NCBI RefSeq assembly: GCF_050409585.1 | Contig: NZ_JBNUPE010000002.1 | Coordinates: 124,001 to 188,000 of the forward strand | Source of the DNA: Facklamia sp050409585 | GTDB taxonomy: Bacteria > Bacillota > Bacilli > Lactobacillales > Aerococcaceae | Length of the DNA stretch: 64,000 bases | Direction of reading: 5' to 3' | In this document: piece after piece, positions 42,883 through 51,882 of the stretch | Numbering within the stretch: position 1 is the stretch's first letter | How the letters are laid out: every line of letters starts with the position of its first letter | Translations under genes and position numbers: made by a program | Notes under the pieces: model-generated | Seen by the model: only the letters and a program-made list of their open reading frames with translations | Database searches by the model: none | What the model was told of the DNA's origin: nothing

Positions 42883-43940
42883 TAAAAGATGCTTGGATGA
42901 GTCAAAGAATGGCTAGCTTAGCACCACTTTTTCAGAAATATCAAAGTCCGATATCGGTTGCGACCCGGATGGCGCAATTTGTTTTAGAATCCAATGGGGG
43001 ACGGTCACCGCTATATCTTAAATCCAATAATGGTTTTGGTATTAAATCATCTGCTCCCTGGCAGGGTAAGGTAGTCGACCATCCTTCACTAGAAGCAAAT
43101 GGCCAGATGGTCGTTTCACAGTTTCGTGCTTATAAGAGTCTGGAAGAAGGCATTGAAGACCATGCTAATTTCTTCACTTCAACCAACTACCGTAAGCAGG
43201 TTGCCTATAAGGCCGCTATTGCAGCAGCGGATTCCTTTGAAGAAGCCAAGGCTCTAACAGGCATTTATGCCAGTGACCCCCATTATGGTGATAAGTTAAT
43301 TGAAATTATCAACTGCTATGATCTTACGAGCTATAATCTAGCAGTGAATAGGGTGGAGGAATTAAATAAGCAATTGGATGAGCCTCTTATTATTGACCGG
43401 CGGTCAGAAGCTCTAGGTGGACAAGCAAAAGACAGGACTCTTGATGCTATCACAACCATTGTCTGGCACTATACAGGTGTGAAACGGTCTTTAAATCGTC
43501 ACATTTCAGACCACGAGGTCTTTTGGCATAAGCAACGTGGATGGGATCGTGGAGGCTATCACTTTTATATCGATAGTCAAGGACGAATTTACCAAAATTA
43601 TGACCTAGAACGCATGACTTGGGGGGTAGCCAATTGTAATCATTTCTGTGTCCATCTATCCGTAGAAGCTAATGCCAAAGAAGACTATTCGCCTCAACAA
43701 ATCAAAGCTAGAGACTGGCTCACGCGTAAACTCATGAAAGATTTAAACTTACCCACTTCTGCTGTTAAAGGACATTGGGAAGTTAATAACAATACTCTTT
43801 GCCCCGGTTATAATCGAGCAGAAATGGAGCAATTTCGTCAGCAATTAGCGCTGCCGCTTAGTTGTTTAGTCGATCCAAGTAAGAAAGCAATATTCAACTT
43901 GGGGGATTATCGTTATCAAATTGTCCAGCTAACGGATTAA
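42879..43940 (+). CDS. Two-domain endolysin: glucosaminidase plus amidase
   Basis: A 353-residue peptidoglycan hydrolase without a signal peptide, so it needs the holin. Residues about 10-150 form a glucosaminidase domain (MAQFVLESNGGRSPLY with the catalytic Glu; NNGFGIKSSAPWQG). Residues about 190-335 form an Amidase_2 domain with zinc ligands in TTIVWHYTG, GHWEVNNN and CPGYNR. ATG 42879 lies seven bases after a GGGGGG-rich site and overlaps the holin stop; an upstream in-frame start would extend into the holin gene. No phage structural, packaging or integrase genes flank it. Confidence 0.92.
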   Translation: MIKDAWMSQRMASLAPLFQKYQSPISVATRMAQFVLESNGGRSPLYLKSNNGFGIKSSAPWQGKVVDHPSLEANGQMVVSQFRAYKSLEEGIEDHANFFTSTNYRKQVAYKAAIAAADSFEEAKALTGIYASDPHYGDKLIEIINCYDLTSYNLAVNRVEELNKQLDEPLIIDRRSEALGGQAKDRTLDAITTIVWHYTGVKRSLNRHISDHEVFWHKQRGWDRGGYHFYIDSQGRIYQNYDLERMTWGVANCNHFCVHLSVEANAKEDYSPQQIKARDWLTRKLMKDLNLPTSAVKGHWEVNNNTLCPGYNRAEMEQFRQQLALPLSCLVDPSKKAIFNLGDYRYQIVQLTD

Positions 43941-44043
43941 TGGAATTAGTCTCATTTTTTTCCTCTCTCCACCTTAAGACGGATACTATCTGAATGGATT
44001 ATGCTATGATAGTAAATAGGCAAACTTTAAAAGAGGTGAATAG

Positions 44044-44670
44044 ATGAAACAAGCGCTTAAAACATTCTTGAATTATTTCTTTCTACTAGTAGGCATCCTT
44101 TTTTTTGTAGCTTGGATAGGTTGGTACGGATTCAATCATTTTGTTCACTCCATACCTAATCAAGTAACGGATCAAGAATTAGTATTAATCAAAAATCGTT
44201 TAGAAGATTCACAGGAATTAACCACTATGAAATATCACTACACTAATATGGGAAAATTTGAAAAGCATAAAACGATAAAGTCTTGGGAAATTCCCTTTAC
44301 TGAATCAGAGTTTATGATGACCTATTCCGGTATCATTCATACAGGGGTAGAGTTAGGAAAGATTGACGTCATTTCTAATGAAGAAAACCTAGTGGTTAAA
44401 GTCCCACAAGCGAAAATTTTAGCGCATGAAGTAGAAGATGATTCAATCGAAATCATTGATGAAGAAGGTTCGCTATTTAATCCAATTAAGGTGGATGATG
44501 TTGTGAGTCTTCAATCTGACCTAAAAAAAGAAATGGAGAAGCAAGCTTTATCTAAGGGATTATTAAAGGAAGCACAGAATTATTCACAAAGCCAAATTGA
44601 AAAATTGCTAACAGATATGCTGAAAACAATTGATCCTGAAATTCAATTAACAATTGAAACGGCAAGCTAG
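44044..44670 (+). CDS. DUF4230 domain membrane-anchored protein
   Basis: A 208-residue protein with one N-terminal membrane helix (YFFLLVGILFFVAWIGWYGF). An extracytoplasmic DUF4230 domain follows: LTTMKYHYTNMGKFE, then MTYSGIIHTGVELGKIDV and LVVKVPQAKIL, with the helical end SLQSDLKKEMEKQALSKGLL. The family's function is unknown; homologues are often found in envelope contexts. AAGAGGTG precedes ATG 44044, and a good terminator follows, so it is a single-gene unit. Confidence 0.85.
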   Translation: MKQALKTFLNYFFLLVGILFFVAWIGWYGFNHFVHSIPNQVTDQELVLIKNRLEDSQELTTMKYHYTNMGKFEKHKTIKSWEIPFTESEFMMTYSGIIHTGVELGKIDVISNEENLVVKVPQAKILAHEVEDDSIEIIDEEGSLFNPIKVDDVVSLQSDLKKEMEKQALSKGLLKEAQNYSQSQIEKLLTDMLKTIDPEIQLTIETAS

Positions 44671-44677
44671 AGAACGA

Positions 44678-44700
44678 GGCCTTTTAATAAGGCCTTTTTT
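44678..44700 (+). terminator. Rho-independent terminator after the DUF4230 gene
   Basis: AGGCCTT and AAGGCCT form a perfect 7-bp stem with a 4-base loop and a run of T. Confidence 0.85.
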
Positions 44701-44725
44701 CATTTGTTTTTCTCCTAGTGTAAAG

Positions 44726-44746
44726 CGAATTCAAATTCGTTATAAT
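44726..44746 (+). promoter_or_regulatory. Promoter region with inverted repeat
   Basis: CGAATT-CA-AATTCG (44726-44739) is a perfect 6-2-6 inverted repeat directly before TATAAT (44741-44746). A protein bound here would cover the spacer and control the FAD/NAD(P)-binding protein gene. Confidence 0.5.
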
Positions 44747-44777
44747 GGAAGTTGAGAAAAAGATAATGGAGGTCATT

Positions 44778-46250
44778 ATGAAAGTAGCAATTATTGGAGC
44801 AGGGGTTGCTGGAGCGGCTGCCGTTAAAACAATTCTTGAAGAAAATCACCAAGGTCTGATAAATCATGTGGATGTTTTCGAAGACCGTAAACAATTGGGA
44901 GTAGGCTCCCCTTATGAGCCTGATTCTAACCAATTATTAATGAACTCCTATGTCGGTGATTTAGGTTTTGAATGGCAAGACGCTGACCACTATCTAAGGT
45001 GGTTACAAGATCATTATCCCGAATATGCCCACAGGGATATTTTTTCACCCAGACCTATTTTTGGTGAGTATATCCAGGATTATTTTAGTCCATACTTTGA
45101 AGAAGATATCATTCATGTGGTGAATCAGCGTATTCATCAACTGAAAATTAAATCCCCCAAGACTTATTACCTATATGACGCGCAAGGTAAGCAATATGGA
45201 CCTTATGATTCTGTCTTAATGACAGTAGGTCATCCACCTTATGCCGATTATTATAATCTTTTGGGACAAGAAGGCTATATTCACCATCCTTATCCAGTTG
45301 AACAGCTTCTAAGTGATTTGGACTATCAAAAAGGAATTGGAATCATTGGATCCGGATTAACTGGGATTGATATTATGCGTTATTTACAAGATCACTATCC
45401 AATTACCATTGATCATCCGGTGACTTTTTATATTTTAGACCAGCCCTTTTCGACACCGAAGTTTGAACGCTATGCCGAAGACTTGGTTTTTAACTTAAAT
45501 GCAGATTGGATTGATAAGCAGTTGGCCCAATCTAATGGTCAAACAATCCCTTTAGAAGCTATATTTCATCAATTTGAAGAGGATATGGAAGCCAATGGGG
45601 TAGATTGGAAATCTTTAGTCGAAAGATACAGTCAAGGATCCATTGGAGAAGGTTTAATGGCTATCCACCAACAAAACCGTCGATTAAGTATCTTACAATT
45701 ATATGGTCGCAAGTTGACTGCCTTTCTACCAGCCTTGAATATGGCCTTATCATCCCAAGATCGCATACGCTTCTTTAAAGATTTTATGGGACTTTTCGAA
45801 CATTTTAGAAGTCAAACACCGGCTGAAAGTATTGCGTTTATTTTACAAGGTTTGAAAGATGGACGTATTCGGATTGTTTCTGGTATGAAAGCTGTGGAAG
45901 TGAATGCCCAAGGATTTACCGTTGTCACTCAAAAAGGCTTACGCTATCAAAGCGGCTATTTAATCAATGCAACCGGCTTTGACCAAAACTTAGAGACAGC
46001 CGCTCAACATGATCCTTTAATTAATCAAATGTATCAAGAAGGAATTATCCAAGCAAATCCATTGGGTGGTATTCTTGTTGATTGGCCGCATACTCAAGTT
46101 CTTAGTCAAAGATTTGGCCGATTGGAGCATTTATATCTAACAGGTCATTGGATTTTCTCTACTCAATTTGGTAACAATAATACCAAGCTGACCTATAAGC
46201 AAGCAGAAGCTTGTGTGAAACACTTGCTTGAATCTGCACGGGATATTTAG
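44778..46250 (+). CDS. FAD/NAD(P)-binding oxidoreductase-like protein
   Basis: A 490-residue flavoprotein-like protein. The N-terminal Rossmann motif is VAIIGAGVAGAAAVKTI, with a second nucleotide-binding motif IGIIGSGLTGIDIM near residue 190 and an ATGFDQN-type FAD motif near residue 395. It resembles the COG4529/NAD_binding_9 group of uncharacterised FAD-dependent proteins, sometimes linked to hydroxyacylglutathione or siderophore-type chemistry, but no reaction can be assigned. ATG 44778 follows TGGAGG by five bases and is preferred over an upstream ATG at 44745. Confidence 0.82.
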   Translation: MKVAIIGAGVAGAAAVKTILEENHQGLINHVDVFEDRKQLGVGSPYEPDSNQLLMNSYVGDLGFEWQDADHYLRWLQDHYPEYAHRDIFSPRPIFGEYIQDYFSPYFEEDIIHVVNQRIHQLKIKSPKTYYLYDAQGKQYGPYDSVLMTVGHPPYADYYNLLGQEGYIHHPYPVEQLLSDLDYQKGIGIIGSGLTGIDIMRYLQDHYPITIDHPVTFYILDQPFSTPKFERYAEDLVFNLNADWIDKQLAQSNGQTIPLEAIFHQFEEDMEANGVDWKSLVERYSQGSIGEGLMAIHQQNRRLSILQLYGRKLTAFLPALNMALSSQDRIRFFKDFMGLFEHFRSQTPAESIAFILQGLKDGRIRIVSGMKAVEVNAQGFTVVTQKGLRYQSGYLINATGFDQNLETAAQHDPLINQMYQEGIIQANPLGGILVDWPHTQVLSQRFGRLEHLYLTGHWIFSTQFGNNNTKLTYKQAEACVKHLLESARDI

Positions 46251-46311
46251 TTTTAACTTAGAGTGAACTTTTGTATAATAGAATTAAAATAACGAAAGAT
46301 AAGGTGGCGTC

Positions 46312-47475
46312 ATGAAAATAACAGTTGCAGGAATGGGTTATGTCGGGCTTTCAAATGCGATTCTTTTGGCTCAATATAATGAAGTGAAAGCGATGGAAAT
46401 TGTTAAAGAAAGGGTCGATTTAATCAATCAAAAAATTGCACCTATTGTGGACGCTGAAATGGAAGATTACCTAGCCAATCATTCTTTAAAGTTAGAAGCC
46501 ACCGATGATCCTAGCTATGCTTATAGTGGGGCAGAATTAGTGATTATTGCTACGCCAACTAATTATGATGACGCTAATAATCACTTTGACACTTCAGCTG
46601 TCGAAGAGGCGCTTGATAAAGTTAAAGAATATGCCCCTCAGGCAGTAGTTGTGATTAAATCAACCATTCCTGTCGGCTATACTGAGGAAATTCGTCAAAA
46701 ATATGGTATGGATATTATCTTCTCACCAGAATTTTTGAGAGAAGGTAAGGCGCTTTACGACAACTTGCATCCTTCTCGTATTATTGTCGGCAATGAATCT
46801 GTTCATAGTCAGACAGTAGCTGAATTATTTGCTGAGGCTTGCTTGGATGAAGAAGTGTCTATCTTAACCATGCCTTCAACTGAAGCAGAAGCAGTAAAAC
46901 TCTTCTCCAATACTTATTTGGCTTTAAGGATTTCATATTTTAATGAATTGGACACCTATGCTGAAGTACGTGGCTTAAACAGTCAGCACATTATCCAAGG
47001 AGTAGGGCTTGACCCTAGAATTGGTGATCACTACAATAATCCGTCATTTGGGTATGGTGGCTACTGCCTGCCTAAGGATACCAAGCAATTGCTGGCTAAT
47101 TATCAAGACGTTCCAAACAACTTAATTCAAGCGATTGTGGATTCGAATGCAACCCGTAAAGAACATATTGCTTCACAAGTTTTAAAACATCAAGCGCAAG
47201 TAATCGGCATTTACCGCTTGACCATGAAATCCAATTCGGATAATTTCCGTCAATCTGCTATTCTTGATATTATTAAACAGCTGCGAGCAGAAGGCAAAGA
47301 GATAATTATCTATGAACCGACACTTGAAGAAAAGCAATTTGATGGCGAAGAAGTTGTAGCTGATTTTGAAGTCTTTTGTCAAAAGGCTGATATTATTCTT
47401 GCTAATCGCCTTGCAGATCAATTAGCAGCTGTAAAAGAAAAAGTCTATAGTCGCGACGTTTTTGGCAATAATTAA
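46312..47475 (+). CDS. ugd: UDP-glucose 6-dehydrogenase, second copy
   Basis: A 387-residue paralogue of the capsule-locus Ugd at 32298. The same landmarks are present: VAGMGYVGLSNAILLAQYNE, KSTIPVGYTEEIRQKYG, FSPEFLREGKALYDNLHPSR, and the catalytic cysteine in FGYGGYCLPKDTKQLLANY. It appears fully functional. It is a single-gene unit with TATAAT at 46274-46279 and AAGGTGG before ATG 46312, converging on atpC. Having two copies suggests separate pools or regulation of UDP-glucuronate, or a retained copy from an older polysaccharide locus. Confidence 0.93.
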   Translation: MKITVAGMGYVGLSNAILLAQYNEVKAMEIVKERVDLINQKIAPIVDAEMEDYLANHSLKLEATDDPSYAYSGAELVIIATPTNYDDANNHFDTSAVEEALDKVKEYAPQAVVVIKSTIPVGYTEEIRQKYGMDIIFSPEFLREGKALYDNLHPSRIIVGNESVHSQTVAELFAEACLDEEVSILTMPSTEAEAVKLFSNTYLALRISYFNELDTYAEVRGLNSQHIIQGVGLDPRIGDHYNNPSFGYGGYCLPKDTKQLLANYQDVPNNLIQAIVDSNATRKEHIASQVLKHQAQVIGIYRLTMKSNSDNFRQSAILDIIKQLRAEGKEIIIYEPTLEEKQFDGEEVVADFEVFCQKADIILANRLADQLAAVKEKVYSRDVFGNN

Positions 47476-47485
47476 GATAAATATA

Positions 47486-47521
47486 AAACCTTCCGTTAAT
47501 TTGAAAACGGAAGGTTTCTTT
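47486..47521 (+). terminator. Bidirectional terminator between ugd copy 2 and atpC
   Basis: AAACCTTCCGTT (47486-47497) and AACGGAAGGTTT (47506-47517) form a perfect 12-bp stem followed by CTTTTT on the plus strand. The minus strand also runs into a T-rich stretch, so it can serve the atp operon. Confidence 0.88.
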
Positions 47522-47962
47522 TTATTGATTATGTTGATGTTTGAAAGCATCCAATTGGTTGAGTGCTTTTCGTAATTCAATTTCAGCTGAATGATAAGCG
47601 CGAATATCTTGATTGATTTCTGCTTGTTTCAGCTTATCTTCAGCCATGGACAACTCCATTTTAGTCTGGGCGTCATCAATATCTAGGGCTCGAACGGCCA
47701 TGTTGGCAATAATATTAAGTTCGTTGTCCCGAATTTCCAATAGTCCACCGTTAATAGCGATATAGTCATCCGGTTTGCCTTCGACTAGAGGTGCTACGAT
47801 AACAGTTGAGATGTCTAAGACGGTCATCATGGCAATATGATTGGGTAGAATGGTGATACCACCATCAATGGTTTGCACATGACATTTGCGGGCACGTTTG
47901 GTATAGACTACGCCATTAGGAGAGATAATCTGAACTTGTAGATTTTTAAGCGTTTGCGTCAT
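47522..47962 (-). CDS. atpC: ATP synthase F1 epsilon subunit
   Basis: Rotor-stalk subunit (146 residues). The N-terminal beta-sandwich has LQVQIISPNGVVY and IDGGITILPNHIAMMTVL. The C-terminal helical pair (about residues 90-140) is the regulatory brake. The start at 47962 is chosen because GGGAGTGG lies eight bases upstream and the conserved sequence begins there; an upstream in-frame ATG at 47995 would add eleven non-conserved residues inside atpD. It overlaps atpD by 17 bases and is the last gene of the operon. Confidence 0.93.
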   Translation of the reverse strand: MTQTLKNLQVQIISPNGVVYTKRARKCHVQTIDGGITILPNHIAMMTVLDISTVIVAPLVEGKPDDYIAINGGLLEIRDNELNIIANMAVRALDIDDAQTKMELSMAEDKLKQAEINQDIRAYHSAEIELRKALNQLDAFKHQHNQ

Positions 47963-49406
47963 CCAAATCCACTCCCATTTTCTTAGCTTTTTCAATGGCT
48001 TGATCGATATTTCCTACGTTACGGAAAGCTTCTTCAGGCAGATTATCGTAATCACCATTTAGAATACCTTCGAAGCCGTCAATTGTTTCTTGTACGGTTA
48101 CGTATGAACCTGGAATACCAGTAAAGGCTTCTGCTACGTGGAAGTTTTGTGATAGGAAGAGCTGAATACGTCGGGCTCTTTTAACGGTTAGTTTTTCAAC
48201 TTCACTCAACTCATCTACACCCAAGATGGCGATGATATCTTTGAGGTCTTGATAGCCTTGCAAAGTTTGTTGAACGCCACGAGCTACCCGATAGTGTCGT
48301 TCGCCAACAACATCTTCAGATAGGGCTGAAGAAGAGGAGGCGAGTGGATCAACTGCTGGGTAGATACCCTGCTCGGTTAATTTACGCTCTAAGTTAGTGG
48401 TTGCATCTAAGTGAGAGAAGGTAGTCGCTGGCGCTGGATCTGTATAGTCATCGGCTGGTACATATACTGCTTGTATGGATGTAATCGATCCTGCCTTGGT
48501 GGAAGTGATTCTCTCTTGCATGGCTCCCATTTCAGAAGCTAAGGTAGGTTGATAACCTACTGCTGAAGGCATCCTTCCAAGTAGAGCCGAAACTTCAGAA
48601 CCTGCTTGAGTAAAACGGTAGATGTTATCAATAAAGAGCAAGACATCTTGATGCTTTACATCACGAAAATACTCTGCCATGGTTAAACCAGACAAAGCTA
48701 CCCGCATTCTAGCTCCAGGGGGTTCATTCATTTGGCCAAAGACCATGGCTGTATTTTTAGAAACACCAGAGTCGCGCATTTCATGGACGAGGTCGTTTCC
48801 TTCACGCGTTCTTTCACCAACTCCAGTGAAGACCGAAAGGCCACCGTGTTCTTGGGTAATGTTATGAATTAATTCTTGAATTAATACCGTCTTACCGACA
48901 CCGGCTCCTCCAAAAAGACCAATTTTTCCACCCTTGAGGTAGGGAGCTAATAAGTCAATGACCTTTATTCCTGTTTCTAAGATTTCGAAGTTTGAAGCCA
49001 GTTCGCTATATTCAGGCGCATCGGCATGAATGGAATGTTTGACTACATCTGGGAAGAGTTCAGGTCCATTATCGACTGTATCTCCTAAAACATTGAATAC
49101 GCGTCCTAATGTAGCTTCACCTACGGGTACTTTAATGGCTTCACCTAAATCGACAACAGCCATGCCCCGTGATAAACCTTCGGTTGCTTCCATGGCAATG
49201 GTACGTACGGTGTCATGCCCAATATCAATAGCGACTTCGAGTACCACTTTTCGGTGTTGGAGAATCGTCTTTAAGTCGGATGTTTCATTTACTTCCTCAA
49301 GGTCGGTTACAACCAGGGCATGATGGATTTCTGGTGTTCCGTATTCTAAAGGAAAGGAAACATCCACGACCGGTCCGATTACTTGTTTGATATGTCCGAT
49401 TCGCAT
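47946..49406 (-). CDS. atpD: ATP synthase F1 beta subunit
   Basis: Catalytic subunit (486 residues). Visible motifs are the Walker A GGAGVGKTVLIQEL, the catalytic glutamate region GVGERTREGNDL, Walker B VLLFIDNIYRFTQAGSE, and the DELSEVEKL loop contacting the rotor. It lies two bases downstream of atpG on the minus strand. One small deviation is the Walker B context DNIYRF where DNIFRF is usual. Confidence 0.97.
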   Translation of the reverse strand: MRIGHIKQVIGPVVDVSFPLEYGTPEIHHALVVTDLEEVNETSDLKTILQHRKVVLEVAIDIGHDTVRTIAMEATEGLSRGMAVVDLGEAIKVPVGEATLGRVFNVLGDTVDNGPELFPDVVKHSIHADAPEYSELASNFEILETGIKVIDLLAPYLKGGKIGLFGGAGVGKTVLIQELIHNITQEHGGLSVFTGVGERTREGNDLVHEMRDSGVSKNTAMVFGQMNEPPGARMRVALSGLTMAEYFRDVKHQDVLLFIDNIYRFTQAGSEVSALLGRMPSAVGYQPTLASEMGAMQERITSTKAGSITSIQAVYVPADDYTDPAPATTFSHLDATTNLERKLTEQGIYPAVDPLASSSSALSEDVVGERHYRVARGVQQTLQGYQDLKDIIAILGVDELSEVEKLTVKRARRIQLFLSQNFHVAEAFTGIPGSYVTVQETIDGFEGILNGDYDNLPEEAFRNVGNIDQAIEKAKKMGVDLDDANA

Positions 49407-49408
49407 AC

Positions 49409-50347
49409 TTATTTCCTTCTTTCTTTATGTTGGGCTTGAGCACCTGCAACAATTTCGATAATTTCATTGGTTACTTTAACTTGTCGGGCGCGATTATAGC
49501 GCAACTGCAAGTCTTCAATGATTTCTTTAGCATTTTCAGTGGCCGATTGCATGGCAATCATACGTGAGAAATGTTCAGCTGTTTTGGCCTGTAAGAGGGC
49601 ACCGTAGACAAAAGATTCGATATATTGAGGAACTAAGCCTTCTAATACTGCTTCCATTGAGGGCTCGATTAAAAAGACTTCCGAAATTAATTCTTTTTTA
49701 TCAAAAGATGGATCAAGTTCCATACGGCGGTTTAAAGAAACTACCGGTAATAAGTTATCGACTCCAAATTTTGAATTCGTACCGGAACCTAGTCCATAGT
49801 GATTGTAAGCTAAATAAAGCTCATCACATTCTTTCTCCACATAGGCTGAACGTAGTTGTCTGATGAAGTAGTGAGCTTCTTGAAAGCCCGGCTGGTCAGA
49901 CAGCGGATAGTAAGAGCGAGCAATTTTGTAGCCCCGTTCGCGGCAATATCTTTCACCTGTCCGTCCTAGGGTATAAAAAACTAATTCTTGTTCTTCATCA
50001 AAGTTTTGTTCTTCAATCCACTCATCCAGCCCCTTAATTAAGTTAACATTATAGGAACCTGCTAAGCCCTTATCAGTTGAGATAAGAAAAATACCAATTT
50101 TGTTTACTTTCCGGGGAGTGATTAAAGAGCGAATTTCTGGTTTGGAAAAGTTAGGAGGGGTGACTTTTAAGGTATAGTGCAGTTGCACTATGGTTTCTCT
50201 TAAATGATCAATATAGACTTGATAAGATTGAGTCATATCCAATAAATGGTTGACTTTATTTCTTGAGACCATCTGCATAGCATTAGTTATTTTTTTTGTT
50301 TTTTCAGTAGAAGCAATATGTCGTTTGATTTCGTTTAAAGACGGCAT
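49409..50347 (-). CDS. atpG: ATP synthase F1 gamma subunit
   Basis: Central rotor shaft (312 residues). The N-terminal coiled-coil helix begins SLNEIKRHIASTEKTKKITN, and the C-terminal helix has RMIAMQSATENAKEIIEDL and LRYNRARQVKVTNEIIEI. Both are the conserved ends of gamma. The middle Rossmann-like part (FLISTDKGLAGSYN) is present. It is slightly longer than many relatives. Its start codon overlaps the atpA stop by one base. Confidence 0.96.
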   Translation of the reverse strand: MPSLNEIKRHIASTEKTKKITNAMQMVSRNKVNHLLDMTQSYQVYIDHLRETIVQLHYTLKVTPPNFSKPEIRSLITPRKVNKIGIFLISTDKGLAGSYNVNLIKGLDEWIEEQNFDEEQELVFYTLGRTGERYCRERGYKIARSYYPLSDQPGFQEAHYFIRQLRSAYVEKECDELYLAYNHYGLGSGTNSKFGVDNLLPVVSLNRRMELDPSFDKKELISEVFLIEPSMEAVLEGLVPQYIESFVYGALLQAKTAEHFSRMIAMQSATENAKEIIEDLQLRYNRARQVKVTNEIIEIVAGAQAQHKERRK

Positions 50348-51882
50348 TACTTATCACTTCCTGTTTTAGATCCTTCAGAATGAACTAGGATAAAATTATC
50401 AACAACTTTGTCTAAAATACCATTTAATTCGATTTCAGTTGGTAGGGGTTGGTTATCTTCTAATTGTCGTAAAAGCCCGGCATGATAGGTAGTAAATTCA
50501 TTAGCAATTACTTCTTCTAATTGGTGAATTAAATTAACGGATACCTTATCAAAGTAACCATTACCTAAAGCGTAGAAGACGATGATTTGAACGCCAGAGC
50601 GCATAGGTTTGTGAAGGCCTTGCTTTAAAACTTCCACGATGCGCTCGCCACGTCTTAATTGGCGGGCAGTCATTTCATCGATGTCTGATCCAAAGGAAGT
50701 AAAGGCTTCTAATTCGCGATAGGAAGCTAGGTCTAAACGTAAGGTTCCTGATACTTGTTTCATGGCTTTTAATTGCGCAGATCCTCCAACCCGTGAAACC
50801 GATAGTCCGGCATTAATGGCTGGTCGAACGCCAGAGAAGAAGAGATCACTTTGTAAGAAGATCTGTCCGTCTGTAATGGAAATAACGTTGGTTGGGATAT
50901 AAGCTGAGATATCACCTGCTTGCGTTTCAACAATCGGTAAAGAAGTGATCGAACCACCACCTAATTCATCCGATAATTTAGCTGAACGTTCTAAAAGACG
51001 TGAGTGTAGATAAAAAATATCCCCAGGATAGGCTTCACGCCCAGGTGGTCGTTTGAGCAAGAGGGACATTTCACGATAAGCTGCTGCTTGTTTGGATAAA
51101 TCGTCATATATAATTAAGACGTGCTTTCCTTCGTACATAAACTCCTCAGCCATAGCAGTTGCCGCATAGGGAGCGATGTATAGAAGAGGAGCAGGCTTGG
51201 AAGCAGAAGCAGTCATTACAATAGTGTAATCCATTGCACCACGGTTGGTCAGAGTATTGACAATGTTTTTTACCGTTGATTCCTTTTGTCCAATCGCTAC
51301 ATAGATACAAATAACATCTTTGCCTTTTTGATTTAAGACGGCATCGATAGCGAGTGAAGTTTTACCAGTTTTACGGTCTCCAATAATTAATTCCCTTTGA
51401 CCTCTTCCGATGGGAACTAGGGAGTCAATGGCCTTAATACCTGTTTCCAAAGGCTTTTTAACCGACTGTCTTTCCATGATGCCCGGAGCTTCTTGTTCGA
51501 CGGGTCGTGTTTTGTTGGTTAAAATAGGTCCTTTATCATCTATGGGACGTCCCAAGGCGTCTACCACTCGTCCAAGCAGGGCCTTACCAACGGGAACTTC
51601 CATGGTGTGGTTCATTCGACGAATAATATCGCCTTCATGGATTTGATGGTAGGAGCCAAAAATAATTACTCCGACTTGGTCGTTTTCAAGGTTTTGTACC
51701 ATGCCGATGGTTCCATCATTGAACTCAACCATCTCACCATACATGGCGTTGTCTAATCCTTCAGAAAAGGCGATACCGTCGCCGACATAAGAAACGGTTC
51801 CGATTTCTTCTAACTTCTTATCAATTTCAAAGTCGTGGATTTGTTTTAAAACATCTTTTGTAAACTTTTCGTTTGTGCTCAT
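50347..51882 (-). CDS. atpA: ATP synthase F1 alpha subunit
   Basis: Non-catalytic nucleotide-binding subunit (511 residues). Motifs are the Walker A GDRKTGKTSLAIDA, IYVAIGQKESTVKN, LIIYDDLSKQA and RPAINAGLSVSRVGGSAQ. The N-terminal helix (EKFTKDVLKQIHDFEI), which binds the delta subunit in other ATP synthases, is still present although delta itself is short here. It overlaps atpH by four bases. Confidence 0.97.
   Translation of the reverse strand: MSTNEKFTKDVLKQIHDFEIDKKLEEIGTVSYVGDGIAFSEGLDNAMYGEMVEFNDGTIGMVQNLENDQVGVIIFGSYHQIHEGDIIRRMNHTMEVPVGKALLGRVVDALGRPIDDKGPILTNKTRPVEQEAPGIMERQSVKKPLETGIKAIDSLVPIGRGQRELIIGDRKTGKTSLAIDAVLNQKGKDVICIYVAIGQKESTVKNIVNTLTNRGAMDYTIVMTASASKPAPLLYIAPYAATAMAEEFMYEGKHVLIIYDDLSKQAAAYREMSLLLKRPPGREAYPGDIFYLHSRLLERSAKLSDELGGGSITSLPIVETQAGDISAYIPTNVISITDGQIFLQSDLFFSGVRPAINAGLSVSRVGGSAQLKAMKQVSGTLRLDLASYRELEAFTSFGSDIDEMTARQLRRGERIVEVLKQGLHKPMRSGVQIIVFYALGNGYFDKVSVNLIHQLEEVIANEFTTYHAGLLRQLEDNQPLPTEIELNGILDKVVDNFILVHSEGSKTGSDK

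Noticed and set aside
40678..43940. Complete prophage
   Set aside because: Only lysis-type genes are present. No integrase, repressor, terminase, capsid, tail or attachment repeats were found around them.
44745..44777. Upstream ATG of the FAD/NAD(P)-binding protein gene
   Set aside because: It lies within or next to the predicted promoter -10 box, and the Rossmann motif begins right after ATG 44778, which has its own ribosome site.
48679..49323. Plus-strand open frames inside atpD
   Set aside because: They lie antisense to a clearly conserved atpD, have no ribosome sites, and show no recognisable protein features; they are frame shadows.
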